A DNA stretch of 51,469 nucleotides from Gammaproteobacteria bacterium (GCA_009837725.1 VXSY01000171.1:1-51469), one strand, 5' to 3'. Positions 40,570 to 48,686 are shown, counted from the first letter of the stretch. Notes: a model not told the origin generated them from the sequence alone. Made by a program: numbers and translations.

Positions 40570-41399
40570 ACGACCCCCTTCGCCCACGGCGGCCGAGGCC
40601 GCGCAAGCGCTTCGGCCAGCACTTCTTGGTCGATCAAGGGGTTGTGGAGCAGGTTTTCGCCGCACTCAGCCTCGTCCAAGACGACCACGTGATCGAGGTG
40701 GGTCCGGGCCTCGGCGCCCTTACCGAGCGACTGCTCACCGAAGCGGCGAGCGTCGCCGCCATCGAAATCGACCGCGACCTAGCGGCCCGCCTCACCGCCC
40801 GATTCCCCACCTTGCAGCTTGAGGTTGCAGACGTCCTGCGCACGGACCTGGCCGAGTTCGCCCAACGCACGCGAGGCCACGCCGCCCACACCCGCATAGT
40901 CGGCAACCTCCCCTACAACATCGCCACCCCCCTCCTGGGCCAGCTATTCGCCTTGGCCACCTCGCCAAATGCCACAAGCCCCAACCCCATCACCGACATC
41001 CACGTAATGCTCCAGCGCGAAGTCGCCGACCGTCTCACGGCCCCGCTGGGCAGCGCAGACTACGGCCGCCTAACCGTGATGGCGCAAACCCATTGCCACA
41101 TTGAACGCCTGTTCGACGTTGACCCCAGGAGCTTCCGGCCCGCCCCGAAGGTGCGCTCAGCCTTCGTGCGCCTCCGCCCCCGCTCCGACCCACCCCACTG
41201 CGCCCGCGACGCCCTCTCCCATGTGCTCCGCACCGCATTCTCCAAGCGCCGCAAAACCGGCGCCAACGCGCTCGCCCCCCTCAATCTGAACCTCCCTGCC
41301 CTAGGCCTCGAGCCAACCCTCCGGCCACAGGAACTGTCGGCGGACGACTACGTGGAGTTGGCCCGCCAGTTCACCCTGCGTAGCCGGACTGAGGGGTGA
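40566..41399 (+). CDS. rsmA: 16S rRNA dimethyladenosine transferase
   Basis: 277 residues from TTG 40566, which overlaps the surA stop. It dimethylates two adjacent adenines near the 16S 3' end during small-subunit assembly. KRFGQHFLVD is the classic N-terminus. The SAM motif is VIEVGPGLGALTERLL, the acidic ribose-binding segment is AAIEIDRDLAARL, and the catalytic loop is GNLPYNIATPLL. C-terminal FRPAPKVRSAFVRLRP is also conserved. The frame is open upstream within surA, so the start relies on the conserved N-terminus. It ends only 2 bp before a terminal-inverted-repeat element. Confidence 0.94.
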   Translation: MNDPLRPRRPRPRKRFGQHFLVDQGVVEQVFAALSLVQDDHVIEVGPGLGALTERLLTEAASVAAIEIDRDLAARLTARFPTLQLEVADVLRTDLAEFAQRTRGHAAHTRIVGNLPYNIATPLLGQLFALATSPNATSPNPITDIHVMLQREVADRLTAPLGSADYGRLTVMAQTHCHIERLFDVDPRSFRPAPKVRSAFVRLRPRSDPPHCARDALSHVLRTAFSKRRKTGANALAPLNLNLPALGLEPTLRPQELSADDYVELARQFTLRSRTEG

Positions 41400-41401
41400 A
41401 C

Positions 41402-41638
41402 CCCCGACACACAAACATTTCGTCCCACACAACAATCGGCAATGTCTTACGCCGACCGCGCTTGCCCAACCCGTCGCCGGTGCTAGGCAAGGCGTCGGCA
41501 GGTTCCTGAGAGTCGGCCCGGTTCAGCGCACAGCCGCTCCCCATTCCCCACTCGAAGTGCGTTGACCGCATCAACCTCCGGGCGACCGTGTGCGAAATCG
41601 CGCACTGCTACGTGGGACGAAATGTTTGTGTGTCGGGG
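41402..41638. mobile_element. 237-bp element with perfect 27-bp terminal inverted repeats
   Basis: The left end (41402-41428, starting CCCCGACACACA and ending TCGTCCCAC) is an exact reverse complement of the right end (41612-41638, starting GTGGGACGA). The 183-bp interior has no convincing gene. It resembles a non-autonomous transposon (MITE). No target duplication was identified. It occupies most of the rsmA-apaG gap, ending about 100 bp before apaG, and splits the normally tight rsmA-apaG operon, so it may carry a promoter or terminator. Confidence 0.75.
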
Positions 41639-41739
41639 AGGCCCCATCTGGCGATACGCTATGTGGGGCCTCGGGGGCGTCGAAGGTGTTTGGGTCGTCG
41701 TGCCGCCGAGACAGGGAGATCAGCGGAGGACGAGCGGCT

Positions 41740-42108
41740 ATGAGCGAGATTGCGATTCATGTGGAAACCGCCTACATCGAGCGGGAGTCCGAGCCGGCGA
41801 ATGGGCGGCATTTGTTCGCCTACACCATCACCATCGCGCACCGCAGGGGTGAACCGGCGCAGTTGATGAATCGCTATTGGCTCATCACCGACGGCAACGG
41901 CAAGCGCGAGGAGGTTCGTGGTCCTGGGGTGGTGGGCAAGCAGCCGCGGCTGGAGGCTGGGCAGGCGTTCCGCTACACCAGCGGCTGCATTCTGGAGACG
42001 CCGGTGGGGGTCATGGAGGGGCACTACGAGTTCCACACCGACGATGGGGAGGCGTTCGAGGTGCCCATCGCGGCGTTTACGCTGGCCGTGCCGAACGTGG
42101 TGCAATAG
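41740..42108 (+). CDS. apaG: ApaG (Co2+/Mg2+ efflux-associated protein)
   Basis: 122 residues from ATG 41740, with GCGGAGGA about 12 bases upstream. Fibronectin-III-like beta fold. Conserved segments: HLFAYTITIAHRRGEPAQL, RYWLITDGNGKREEVRGPGVVGKQP and GCILETPVGVMEGHYEF. Function is poorly defined; it is linked to divalent-metal phenotypes and pyrophosphate binding. The frame is open upstream into the terminal-repeat element but conservation starts at MSEIAIHVE. apaH follows after 3 bp. Confidence 0.93.
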   Translation: MSEIAIHVETAYIERESEPANGRHLFAYTITIAHRRGEPAQLMNRYWLITDGNGKREEVRGPGVVGKQPRLEAGQAFRYTSGCILETPVGVMEGHYEFHTDDGEAFEVPIAAFTLAVPNVVQ

Positions 42109-42111
42109 GGC

Positions 42112-42924
42112 GTGGCGACCTATGTGGTCGGCGACATCCAGGGGTGCTTTCAGAGCCTCAAGCGCTTGCTCCATCGGGTGCGCTTCAGCAGCCAGCACGA
42201 TCGGCTCTGGTGCGTGGGGGATCTCGTCAATCGCGGCGCCGGCAACCTCGCCACGCTGCGTTTCGTGCGTGACCTCGGGGAGCGCGCCACGTGCGTGCTC
42301 GGCAATCACGACCTGCACCTGCTGGCCATCGTCTTCGGTGGCCACGAGCCTCGCCGGAGCGACACGCTGGACGATGTGCTGAACGCGCCGGATTGCACGG
42401 AGCTCTGCCACTGGCTGCGCTCCTTGCCATTGCTGGTGCGGGCGGGGGACGCAACGATGGTTCATGCAGGGGTACCCCACATTTGGAGCCCCGAGGTGGC
42501 TTGTGCCCTCGCCGGGGAAGTCGAGGCCGCAATCCGCGGCCCGCACCACGAGGGGTTCTTCGAGCGCATGTACGGGGACATTCCAGACACTTGGGACGAC
42601 GGGCTCGAGGGCATGGAGCGCCTGCGCGCCATCACGAACTACCTGACCCGTATGCGATTCGTGGACCCGGGCGGGCGGATGGACTTCGATTTCAAGGGAG
42701 TTCCCGCCGAGGTGCCGCCGGGAGGGAGCTTCGCACCGTGGTTCCGCTACCCGACCCAGGTGCGGGGGCGTTTGCTGTTTGGGCACTGGGCTGCCCTCGA
42801 CGGCGATGCGGGCGGCGGCAACTTCATCGGCCTGGATACGGGCTGCGTTTGGGGCAGGACCATGACGGCCTATCGACTAGAGGACGGCAGGCGGTTCTCG
42901 GTCGAGTGCGGCAACGCGGCGTGA
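42112..42924 (+). CDS. apaH: symmetrical bis(5'-nucleosyl)-tetraphosphatase
   Basis: 270 residues, GTG start. It hydrolyses diadenosine tetraphosphate to two ADP, and in E. coli also removes Np4N RNA caps. Metallophosphatase motifs in order: GDIQGC, GDLVNRG, GNHD, and HAGVPHIWS with the catalytic His. The C-terminal GRLLFGHWAALDG and GLDTGCVWG complete the site. Full length. Co-transcribed with apaG. folA, which often follows, is absent. Confidence 0.95.
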   Translation: MATYVVGDIQGCFQSLKRLLHRVRFSSQHDRLWCVGDLVNRGAGNLATLRFVRDLGERATCVLGNHDLHLLAIVFGGHEPRRSDTLDDVLNAPDCTELCHWLRSLPLLVRAGDATMVHAGVPHIWSPEVACALAGEVEAAIRGPHHEGFFERMYGDIPDTWDDGLEGMERLRAITNYLTRMRFVDPGGRMDFDFKGVPAEVPPGGSFAPWFRYPTQVRGRLLFGHWAALDGDAGGGNFIGLDTGCVWGRTMTAYRLEDGRRFSVECGNAA

Positions 42925-43030
42925 CGCGTCGGGACGTGCGTTCTGCGGGCAACGAAGGCCCTGGTGCGACACAAGGACGGGTTGGCGTGGCATTCTCCGG
43001 CTCTCCCGCAACCTGATGCCGTGAGCGCCC

Positions 43031-44431
43031 ATGAAGAACGTGATCCTGCTCATCACCGATACATTTCGCTATGACAACCTCGCCGATCATGCGACGCGCC
43101 CCGTCCGCACACCGTGCCTCGATGCATTTGCCGAGTCTCGAGCCACGTCTATCGAAGGGTTCTACACCGCCAGCTTCCCCACCATTCCGCACCGCACGGA
43201 TGTCGCCACCGGCGTGCTCGGCTGGCCGCACTACCCGTGGCAGCCCATTTCGCGCAGCGGGCCAAACCATATCGCCGGCAGCTTGGGGGCGCAGGGCTAT
43301 GCCACGCAGCTCATCTGCGATTGCCCGCACCTGTTCAACAGCCGCTTCCAGCACGCCTTCGACGCCGCCTTTCAGCATCGTGGGCAGGAGGGCGACAAGC
43401 ATCTGCTACAACTCAATCGCCCCATTCGGGAGACCGTGCCACCGACCAAAGTACGCACGCGGCCGGCGTGGCGCGGCGCGAATCTCACCGACCTGCATCG
43501 CTGGATGAACCGCTACTTCGAGTCGGAGGAGGACACCTTCGCCGCTCGCACCGCCGCCACCGCCACGCGCTGGCTGGAGGAGAATCACGTCGGCACGCCG
43601 TTCTTCCTGTGGGTGGATTTCTTCGATCCGCACGAGCCTTGGGACCCGCCCGAGTACATGGTGCGACGCTACCAGCCGGACTACGACGGCGAACCCATGC
43701 TGCACTGCAACTACGGCCCCGCCACGGACTACACGCCCGACGAACTGACGAATCTATGGGCGCACTACGCGGCGGAGTCAGAGATGGTGGACCGCCACTT
43801 GGGGCGCGTGCTGCAGAAGATCGACGACCTGATGCTGTGGGACGACACCATTGTCGTCGTCACCAGCGACCACGGCACCAGCCTTGGCGAACACAACCGC
43901 ACCGGCAAGAGCAACATCAGCGACCACGACGACCGTTACTGGCCCATCTACCCCGAAGTAGGCCACGTCCCGTTCCTGATCGGCGGCGGCGAGGTGCCGC
44001 CGGGCGCGAGCCGCCATCTGCTCGCGCAGCCGCAAGACATCCTGCCGACCATCGCCGAGTTCGCCGGCTTCGACAGCACCATGCCCAAACCCGTGGAAGG
44101 CAAGAGCTTCGCCGGTGCGGTGCAAAACGGCAGCGGACAGCACCGCGAGATAGCGGTGAGCGCGGGCTTCGTGCGCCCAGGCGACGACGGCCGCTGTCCG
44201 CCCACGTCCGTCACTCCCTTCGCCGCAACCGAGAACTGGGGTTACGCGCCGTGTGGGTCGGACGGGAAGCCGGAGCTCTACAACTTGGCCCAAGACCCGA
44301 ACGCCGCAACGAATGTCGCTGGCGAGCATCCCTCGGAACTCGCAGAAATGGCGCAACGCTTCGACGCGTTCATGGCGGACGCAGGGGTGCCGGAATCGGT
44401 CCGACAGTGCTGGGCGGCGGGAACCTCGTAG
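43031..44431 (+). CDS. sulfatase-fold hydrolase with Thr at the nucleophile position
   Basis: 466 residues of the alkaline phosphatase superfamily, sulfatase branch. Metal-binding D10-T11 lies in LLITDTFRYDN. Where sulfatases have C/S-x-P-x-R (formylglycine site), this protein has T51-I-P-H-R. Later metal ligands D280-H281 lie in TSDHGTSLGEHN, preceded by DFFDPHEPWDPPEY. Thr is used as nucleophile by nucleotide pyrophosphatase/phosphodiesterase and phosphonoacetate hydrolase members, so a phosphoester, phosphodiester or phosphonate substrate is more likely than a sulfate ester. No signal peptide, so probably cytoplasmic. It lies 12 bp before a Gfo/Idh/MocA gene, probably one operon. Confidence 0.82.
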   Translation: MKNVILLITDTFRYDNLADHATRPVRTPCLDAFAESRATSIEGFYTASFPTIPHRTDVATGVLGWPHYPWQPISRSGPNHIAGSLGAQGYATQLICDCPHLFNSRFQHAFDAAFQHRGQEGDKHLLQLNRPIRETVPPTKVRTRPAWRGANLTDLHRWMNRYFESEEDTFAARTAATATRWLEENHVGTPFFLWVDFFDPHEPWDPPEYMVRRYQPDYDGEPMLHCNYGPATDYTPDELTNLWAHYAAESEMVDRHLGRVLQKIDDLMLWDDTIVVVTSDHGTSLGEHNRTGKSNISDHDDRYWPIYPEVGHVPFLIGGGEVPPGASRHLLAQPQDILPTIAEFAGFDSTMPKPVEGKSFAGAVQNGSGQHREIAVSAGFVRPGDDGRCPPTSVTPFAATENWGYAPCGSDGKPELYNLAQDPNAATNVAGEHPSELAEMAQRFDAFMADAGVPESVRQCWAAGTS

Positions 44432-44443
44432 GAGAACAGGAAG

Positions 44444-45517
44444 ATGGCACGACGCCCCGCGAGGGACAAACGGATGCTCCGCTACGGCTTCATCGGCGCC
44501 GGTGGCATTGCGGGAGCGCACCTGCGTGAGCTTGCCAAGCGCGACGATGTGGAGGTGGTGGCGATGGCCGACATCTCTGAGGAGGCCATTGCGCGGCACA
44601 GGGAGCGCTTTGGCATCGCGTCCGGGTATGAGGACTACAGCGAGATGCTGGCGGCCGAGGAGCTGGATGCGGTGTCGGTCTGCACGCCCAACAAGCTGCA
44701 CGAGCAACCCACCATCGATGCCTTGAAGGCCGGCTGCCACGTGCTGTGCGAGAAGCCGCTCGCGGACAGTGCCGAGGCGGGCGAGCGAATGGTGGCGGCG
44801 GCCAGGGAAGCCGGGCGAAAGCTCGTGATCGGCTTTCAGTATCGCTACAACGCCCGCACCCAGTTCCTGCGCAAAGCCGCGGACGGCCGGCAGTTCGGCA
44901 ACATCCTCTATGCCAGCGTGAAGGCGCTCAGGCGGCGCGGGATTCCCAACTGGGGCGTGTTTGGGCGCAAAGAGTTGCAGGGCGGCGGGCCGCTCATCGA
45001 CATCGGCGTGCACGTGCTGGAGATGACCCACTACACGATGGGTTCGCCCGTGCCGGTGAGCGCCTGCGCGGACATGTTCACCTACATCGGCAACAAGCCC
45101 TCGAACCGCGTCGAGTCGGCATGGAAGGGCTGGGATCATCGCACCTACAACGTCGAGGACCTTGCGGTAGGCCGCATCCGGTTTGAGAACGGAGCGGTGG
45201 CGCATATAGAAGCAGCATTCGCGGCCCACATTGCGGGCGATGAGTGGAACTTCACCCTGATGGGCGACAAGGGCGGCGCGACGTGGGACCCGCCGCAGAT
45301 CTTCCGCGACGAACACGGCCACATGGTGAACAAAACGCCGGCCTGGCTTGCCGAGAAGCAACAACCGATGTTCCAGAGCAAGATGTTCAACTTCGTCGAG
45401 CACTGCCTCTACGACCGCCCGACATTGGCACCGGGGGAGGATGGCCTCGCGGTGCAGCGGATGTTGGATGCGCTGTATCGGTCGGCAGAGAAGGGTGGCG
45501 GGGAGGTCGCGGTCTAG
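44444..45517 (+). CDS. Gfo/Idh/MocA family oxidoreductase
   Basis: 357 residues. NAD(P)-dependent sugar or cyclitol dehydrogenase family. The Rossmann motif is YGFIGAGGIAGAHL. The loop VCTPNKLHEQPTIDALKAG and the signature CEKPLAD (with the Lys of EKP) are clear. A substrate-domain segment GGGPLIDIGVHVLEMTHYTMG carries the Asp-x-x-x-His pair typical of the active site. ATG 44444 follows AGGAGAACAGGAAG; an in-frame ATG at 44474 is possible. With the hydrolase upstream it could act on one modified sugar or polyol, which is inference. Confidence 0.88.
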   Translation: MARRPARDKRMLRYGFIGAGGIAGAHLRELAKRDDVEVVAMADISEEAIARHRERFGIASGYEDYSEMLAAEELDAVSVCTPNKLHEQPTIDALKAGCHVLCEKPLADSAEAGERMVAAAREAGRKLVIGFQYRYNARTQFLRKAADGRQFGNILYASVKALRRRGIPNWGVFGRKELQGGGPLIDIGVHVLEMTHYTMGSPVPVSACADMFTYIGNKPSNRVESAWKGWDHRTYNVEDLAVGRIRFENGAVAHIEAAFAAHIAGDEWNFTLMGDKGGATWDPPQIFRDEHGHMVNKTPAWLAEKQQPMFQSKMFNFVEHCLYDRPTLAPGEDGLAVQRMLDALYRSAEKGGGEVAV

Positions 45518-45524
45518 AGCTGTC

Positions 45525-45557
45525 GGAGGGAGGGCGTCTCGCCCTCCCTCCAGAGAC
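45525..45557 (+). repeat. hairpin repeat family 3, copy 2 (possible terminator)
   Basis: GGAGGGAGGGCG (45525-45536), loop TCT, CGCCCTCCCTCC (45540-45551): a perfect 12-bp stem 7 bp after the oxidoreductase stop, then AGAGAC. No T run follows. It may stop transcription or protect a 3' end. Confidence 0.75.
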
Positions 45558-45639
45558 CCCCAATTGACGCCCGCGACAAGAGTACCTTGGGGGCGTGGGC
45601 ACGCCTAAAGACGCCCGTATCGAACTACGGAGGGGTGGA

Positions 45640-46386
45640 CTAGAGGTTGATGTCGGGGCTGGCGGGTTGCGGGGAAGGGCTGCGACGGCCGGACTCGAGG
45701 TTCAGGATTCTGGAGTTGGTGCTTGCGCGCCAACGGTCTATGGCGGCCACGGCCTCCTCGTTCTTGGCCACGCGCTGTTCAACGCGGGTGGCGAGGCCCG
45801 CGGCGACGTTGGCTTTGTCCACCAGGTCGCGGTTGTTGGCCACTAGGCGGTTCATTTGCAGGTCGATGGCCGTGAGGCGGTCGGCTATGTCTTGCTGCCG
45901 GGAAATGGCGGTGTCGTGGCGCGAGACGGCGCTCTTGACTGTGTCCATGTCCGCCAAGGCCGCAGCGAGGTTCTTGTCGAGGTTCGCGAGGGCGGCTTGG
46001 TTGTCCTCGATCCAGCTCTTGTTGCGCTTGTTGGAAACGTCCCATAGCTTGCGGATTTCGGATTCCCAGAAGCTGATCTGCTCGTTGGTTCCTTCCTCCG
46101 AGGCGGAGAGGGATTCGTCGGTGAGCCGCAGGCGCTCCTCCAAGGCGGCGATGCGTCGGGATGCCTGCTCAAGGGTGGATTTCGTCGTACGCAACTCCTC
46201 GTGCTGCGTGACGAGAAAGTAGCCGCCCCCGGCAACGGCCACGAGCGCGGCCACCAGCGCCACCGCAACCAGCACCGAGGAGCCTCGCCCACCGCCGCCG
46301 CCACCGCGTCGCGAACCACGTTGATACGGCCGCCCCTCGCTGGGATTGGCCGCGATCAGCCCTGCCTCCGAGTCGCCCTCCGCCAC
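45640..46386 (-). CDS. coiled-coil membrane protein, unknown function
   Basis: 248 residues from GTG 46386 with AAGGAGAG upstream. A Gly/Arg-rich cytoplasmic start (RRGGGGGGRGSS) is followed by one membrane helix (VLVAVALVAALVAVAGGGYFL) and a long helical, heptad-like region from about residue 62 to 230 (EELRTTKSTLEQASRRIAAL and onward). This suggests a bitopic protein with a periplasmic coiled coil. No domain name is assigned. Adjacent to the Urate_ox_N-type gene but separated from it by a strong terminator. Confidence 0.75.
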   Translation of the reverse strand: MAEGDSEAGLIAANPSEGRPYQRGSRRGGGGGGRGSSVLVAVALVAALVAVAGGGYFLVTQHEELRTTKSTLEQASRRIAALEERLRLTDESLSASEEGTNEQISFWESEIRKLWDVSNKRNKSWIEDNQAALANLDKNLAAALADMDTVKSAVSRHDTAISRQQDIADRLTAIDLQMNRLVANNRDLVDKANVAAGLATRVEQRVAKNEEAVAAIDRWRASTNSRILNLESGRRSPSPQPASPDINL

Positions 46387-46430
46387 GCGCTCTCCTTGTC
46401 GCTCCCTGCCTTGCCCTACCTACCAACGTC

Positions 46431-46470
46431 AAAAGGCATCCCCGGCGCCGGCGAGTCCGCCGGCGCCGGG
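46431..46470 (-). terminator. intrinsic terminator after the Urate_ox_N-like gene
   Basis: On the minus strand a perfect 13-bp stem (46458-46470 with 46441-46453, CCCGGCGCCGGCG) and 4-nt loop is followed by GATGCCTTTTG. It lies 24 bp past the 46494 stop. Best intrinsic terminator in the window. Confidence 0.75.
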
Positions 46471-46493
46471 ATCGAGCCGATGCTTGCCTTGCG

Positions 46494-47147
46494 TCAAAGC
46501 CCAGCGACGACTCCCATGACCGCCGTCAGGATGACGCTGGAAGTGATCACGCCACGCACGGTGGTGATCGGGCCCATCTTGCCGAACAGCGCGTTCGCCT
46601 CGATGGCGGCAACGATGATGATGCCGATCCACATGCCCATGCTGGTTAGGTCGCTGGTGCCCAAGGCATAGCCCCCGCCGTGCGACACCATGAAGAACGC
46701 CATCGGCAAGGAAAACAGCGTGTTGGTGCGCGACGCGAGCAGCGCCTTCGCCGCCGCGGCCGCCTGGTTGGGGTCCGCCTCGCCGCCATCCCGCACCGAC
46801 TCGTTCGAGGCGATGACGATCTTCTGGTTCGGCCATATCACCAGCCACACGTTCAGGAACATGACGGTGCCGAGCAATGCGCCAAGCAGAATGCCCACCG
46901 ACAGCCCTGCCATGATGTAGATCACCAGGATGACACCGGTGAGGAACGTCATCATTGCCGCCCATCGGAACCACCAAAGCGCGCTCGGAACGAGCTTGGT
47001 GAACGCGTCCACCTTGGCTTCGTCCGACGCCGCCGCCATGTAGCCGCCCTGAACAAAATTGAAGTAGTAAAGCAATCCGATCCAGGCAATGCCGAACACG
47101 ACATGCCCCCAACGGAACAGAAACTGGATGAGGTCCATGATTTCCAC
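46494..47147 (-). CDS. urate oxidase N-terminal-type (PuuD-like) membrane protein without cytochrome domain
   Basis: 217 residues, GTG start with GGGAGA upstream. About six membrane helices. The N-terminus QFLFRWGHVVFGIAWIGLLYYFNFVQG and the segment VNVWLVIWPNQKIVIA-like (FLNVWLVIWPNQKIVI) match the membrane domain of PuuD-type urate hydroxylases. His residues in the first helices could bind haem. The C-terminal cytochrome c domain of true PuuD (with CxxCH) is absent. No purine-catabolism gene is near. Function uncertain; possibly a redox membrane protein. Confidence 0.78.
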   Translation of the reverse strand: MEIMDLIQFLFRWGHVVFGIAWIGLLYYFNFVQGGYMAAASDEAKVDAFTKLVPSALWWFRWAAMMTFLTGVILVIYIMAGLSVGILLGALLGTVMFLNVWLVIWPNQKIVIASNESVRDGGEADPNQAAAAAKALLASRTNTLFSLPMAFFMVSHGGGYALGTSDLTSMGMWIGIIIVAAIEANALFGKMGPITTVRGVITSSVILTAVMGVVAGL

Positions 47148-47501
47148 TATGTGTCTCCCCTTCGTTTGCGCTCCTGCCGGCCCCCTTAATCAGGGGCCTA
47201 TCGAACGGCGCAGGGGGGCAAGCCCCGCACCCACAAACCACAGCGTTCCAAGGCCCGGAAACCCCGGAAAACCGCTTCGATCATAGCGCGTTTCGCGGGG
47301 GGTTGGACGAGGTTCGGCGCTTGCGCAGCAGAAAGTGCACGGGAGCGCCATTCGGGCGTCACCGCGGCCCACTCGGAGGGAAGGCATTCTGCCTTCCCTA
47401 TACGCCGACAGGCGTTTTCGACAACGGACGGCGCGCCCGACGGCGCGCAGGGGAAGGCAGAATGCCTTCCCTCCAAGACAGCGACGCCACGGCGTATGGG
47501 G
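47148..47501. other. 354-bp intergenic region with hairpins
   Basis: No gene seen. It holds the two family 3 units listed separately and a hairpin GCGCGCC (47431-47437) with GGCGCGC (47442-47448). It also contains the upstream region of the 47147 gene, reading leftward. Confidence 0.6.
47375..47474. repeat. paired hairpin repeats, family 3 (copies 3 and 4)
   Basis: 47375-47399 folds as AGGGAAGGCA, loop TTC, TGCCTTCCCT. 47450-47474 folds as GGGAAGGCA, loop GAA, TGCCTTCCC. The outer arms GGAGGGAAGGCATTCTGCC and its exact complement at the far end also form a 19-bp inverted repeat bracketing about 62 bp, so alternative foldings are possible. Confidence 0.75.
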
Positions 47502-48425
47502 TTAGGCGGGTGGTGTCACCTCAATCAACTCAATGGGGGCATGGCGGGCAAGTGCCCGAGTCGCATCAGCACCCCATGCGGCGGTTGCGTAGATGCGGCG
47601 GATGCTGGTTAGGTCGTAGGGAGAACCGAGGCGTTCCGCTTCATCCAAGGCTTCGGTCGCCGCGGCCCCGCCCGGCTGTCGCCCCAGCACGATGTCGGTG
47701 GCTGCGCGGTCTTCCGCTTCCGCCCATAGTCTGTGCGGTTCCACGATGGGTTGGCGGATGGTGGCTACACTGTCGCCGTGTGCCAGCGGGGCGAGTATGC
47801 CGAGGGCGAGTTGGGCGGAGTCGGATAGAGGGCCCACTACCAACGTGAGGCGATCTTCGCCGCCCTCATCCGCACCGGTCGCGTAGGCTTCGTTGCCCCA
47901 ATCCAGGAGGCTCGACGCTTGCCCTTCCGGCTCCACGCGCGCGGCCGGGTCGTGGCCCGTGATGCATTGCTCGAAGTCGAGCGAGAAGTCGAGCAACGCT
48001 TCGGTGCCGTCGTCCACCTGCACCCAGAGGCGCACGGCCGGGAGGCGGTCCCTAACCTCCCAAAGCCGCGCCGCGTAGCTGCCGTGAAAGACGACGGCTT
48101 CCGCCCGCGCCTCGATGAGGCGGCTGACGAGGTCGTCGGAACGAAATCGCGAAGCGACAGTCAAAGGCGTCGCACCGGCCTTGAAGGCGGCGAACAATGC
48201 CTCCACATACTCCACAGAGTCTTGCAGGTAAAACGCGATGCTGGTGCCGGGACCAAGGCCGTGCGCGTGCAGCAGGCTGGTGACGCAGGCTGCACGGCGC
48301 TCGAAGTCGCGCCAGAGGCGCTCGGTGTCGCCGCAGGCGATTGCGATGCGGCGGCGCAGGCGGTCGGCGTGCCCCTCCCAGCGGCTCGCGATGTCGCCGG
48401 CGAAAGAGCTGTCGGCAGGGCTCAT
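47502..48425 (-). CDS. truncated, degenerate AMP-binding (acyl-CoA synthetase-like) protein
   Basis: 307 residues from ATG 48425. The N-terminal half looks like the adenylate-forming superfamily: LWRDFERRAACVTSLLHAHG, then GTSIAFYLQDSVEYVEALFAAFKAGATPLTV. The ATP-gripping P-loop (TSGTTGxPKG type) is absent; the equivalent place reads LTLVVGPLSDSAQLALG. The central A5 motif and the C-terminal domain with its catalytic Lys are missing, as usual members have over 500 residues. Acyl activation is therefore unlikely. It may be a decaying gene or a non-catalytic binding protein. No frameshifted remainder is seen downstream. Confidence 0.65.
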   Translation of the reverse strand: MSPADSSFAGDIASRWEGHADRLRRRIAIACGDTERLWRDFERRAACVTSLLHAHGLGPGTSIAFYLQDSVEYVEALFAAFKAGATPLTVASRFRSDDLVSRLIEARAEAVVFHGSYAARLWEVRDRLPAVRLWVQVDDGTEALLDFSLDFEQCITGHDPAARVEPEGQASSLLDWGNEAYATGADEGGEDRLTLVVGPLSDSAQLALGILAPLAHGDSVATIRQPIVEPHRLWAEAEDRAATDIVLGRQPGGAAATEALDEAERLGSPYDLTSIRRIYATAAWGADATRALARHAPIELIEVTPPA

Positions 48426-48686
48426 TGGGGTCTCGTCGGCACCGAAGCGCGGATGATGCCACGGCGGGTGGCGGCGTTGCCCGCCGGCGTTGGTCAAATC
48501 CGCCATGTGGTGGCTCGGCATGGCGCGCCTCCGGGGCTCGGAAACGGAGTTTTTTCACGCATAGAAACAGCGACTTGCATCGGAATCCAGCAGACGCGCG
48601 CGATGCATGGCACGGGAATTGGAACCAACACGTCTGAAAGCACGACTTACCGTTCACGCACCATCGGGAAACATCAGGATCGGATC

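Noticed and set aside
43181-43195. Thr at the sulfatase nucleophile as a sequencing error for Ser
   Set aside because: The codon is ACC; TCC would give Ser by a single change, so an error cannot be excluded, but the surrounding sequence is clean and Thr is a known nucleophile in the superfamily. Kept as a finding rather than dismissed.
48630-48686. GGAACC and TCTGA boxes upstream of 48687 as a sigma-E promoter
   Set aside because: The boxes are only about 6 bp apart, while sigma-E promoters need about 16-18 bp.
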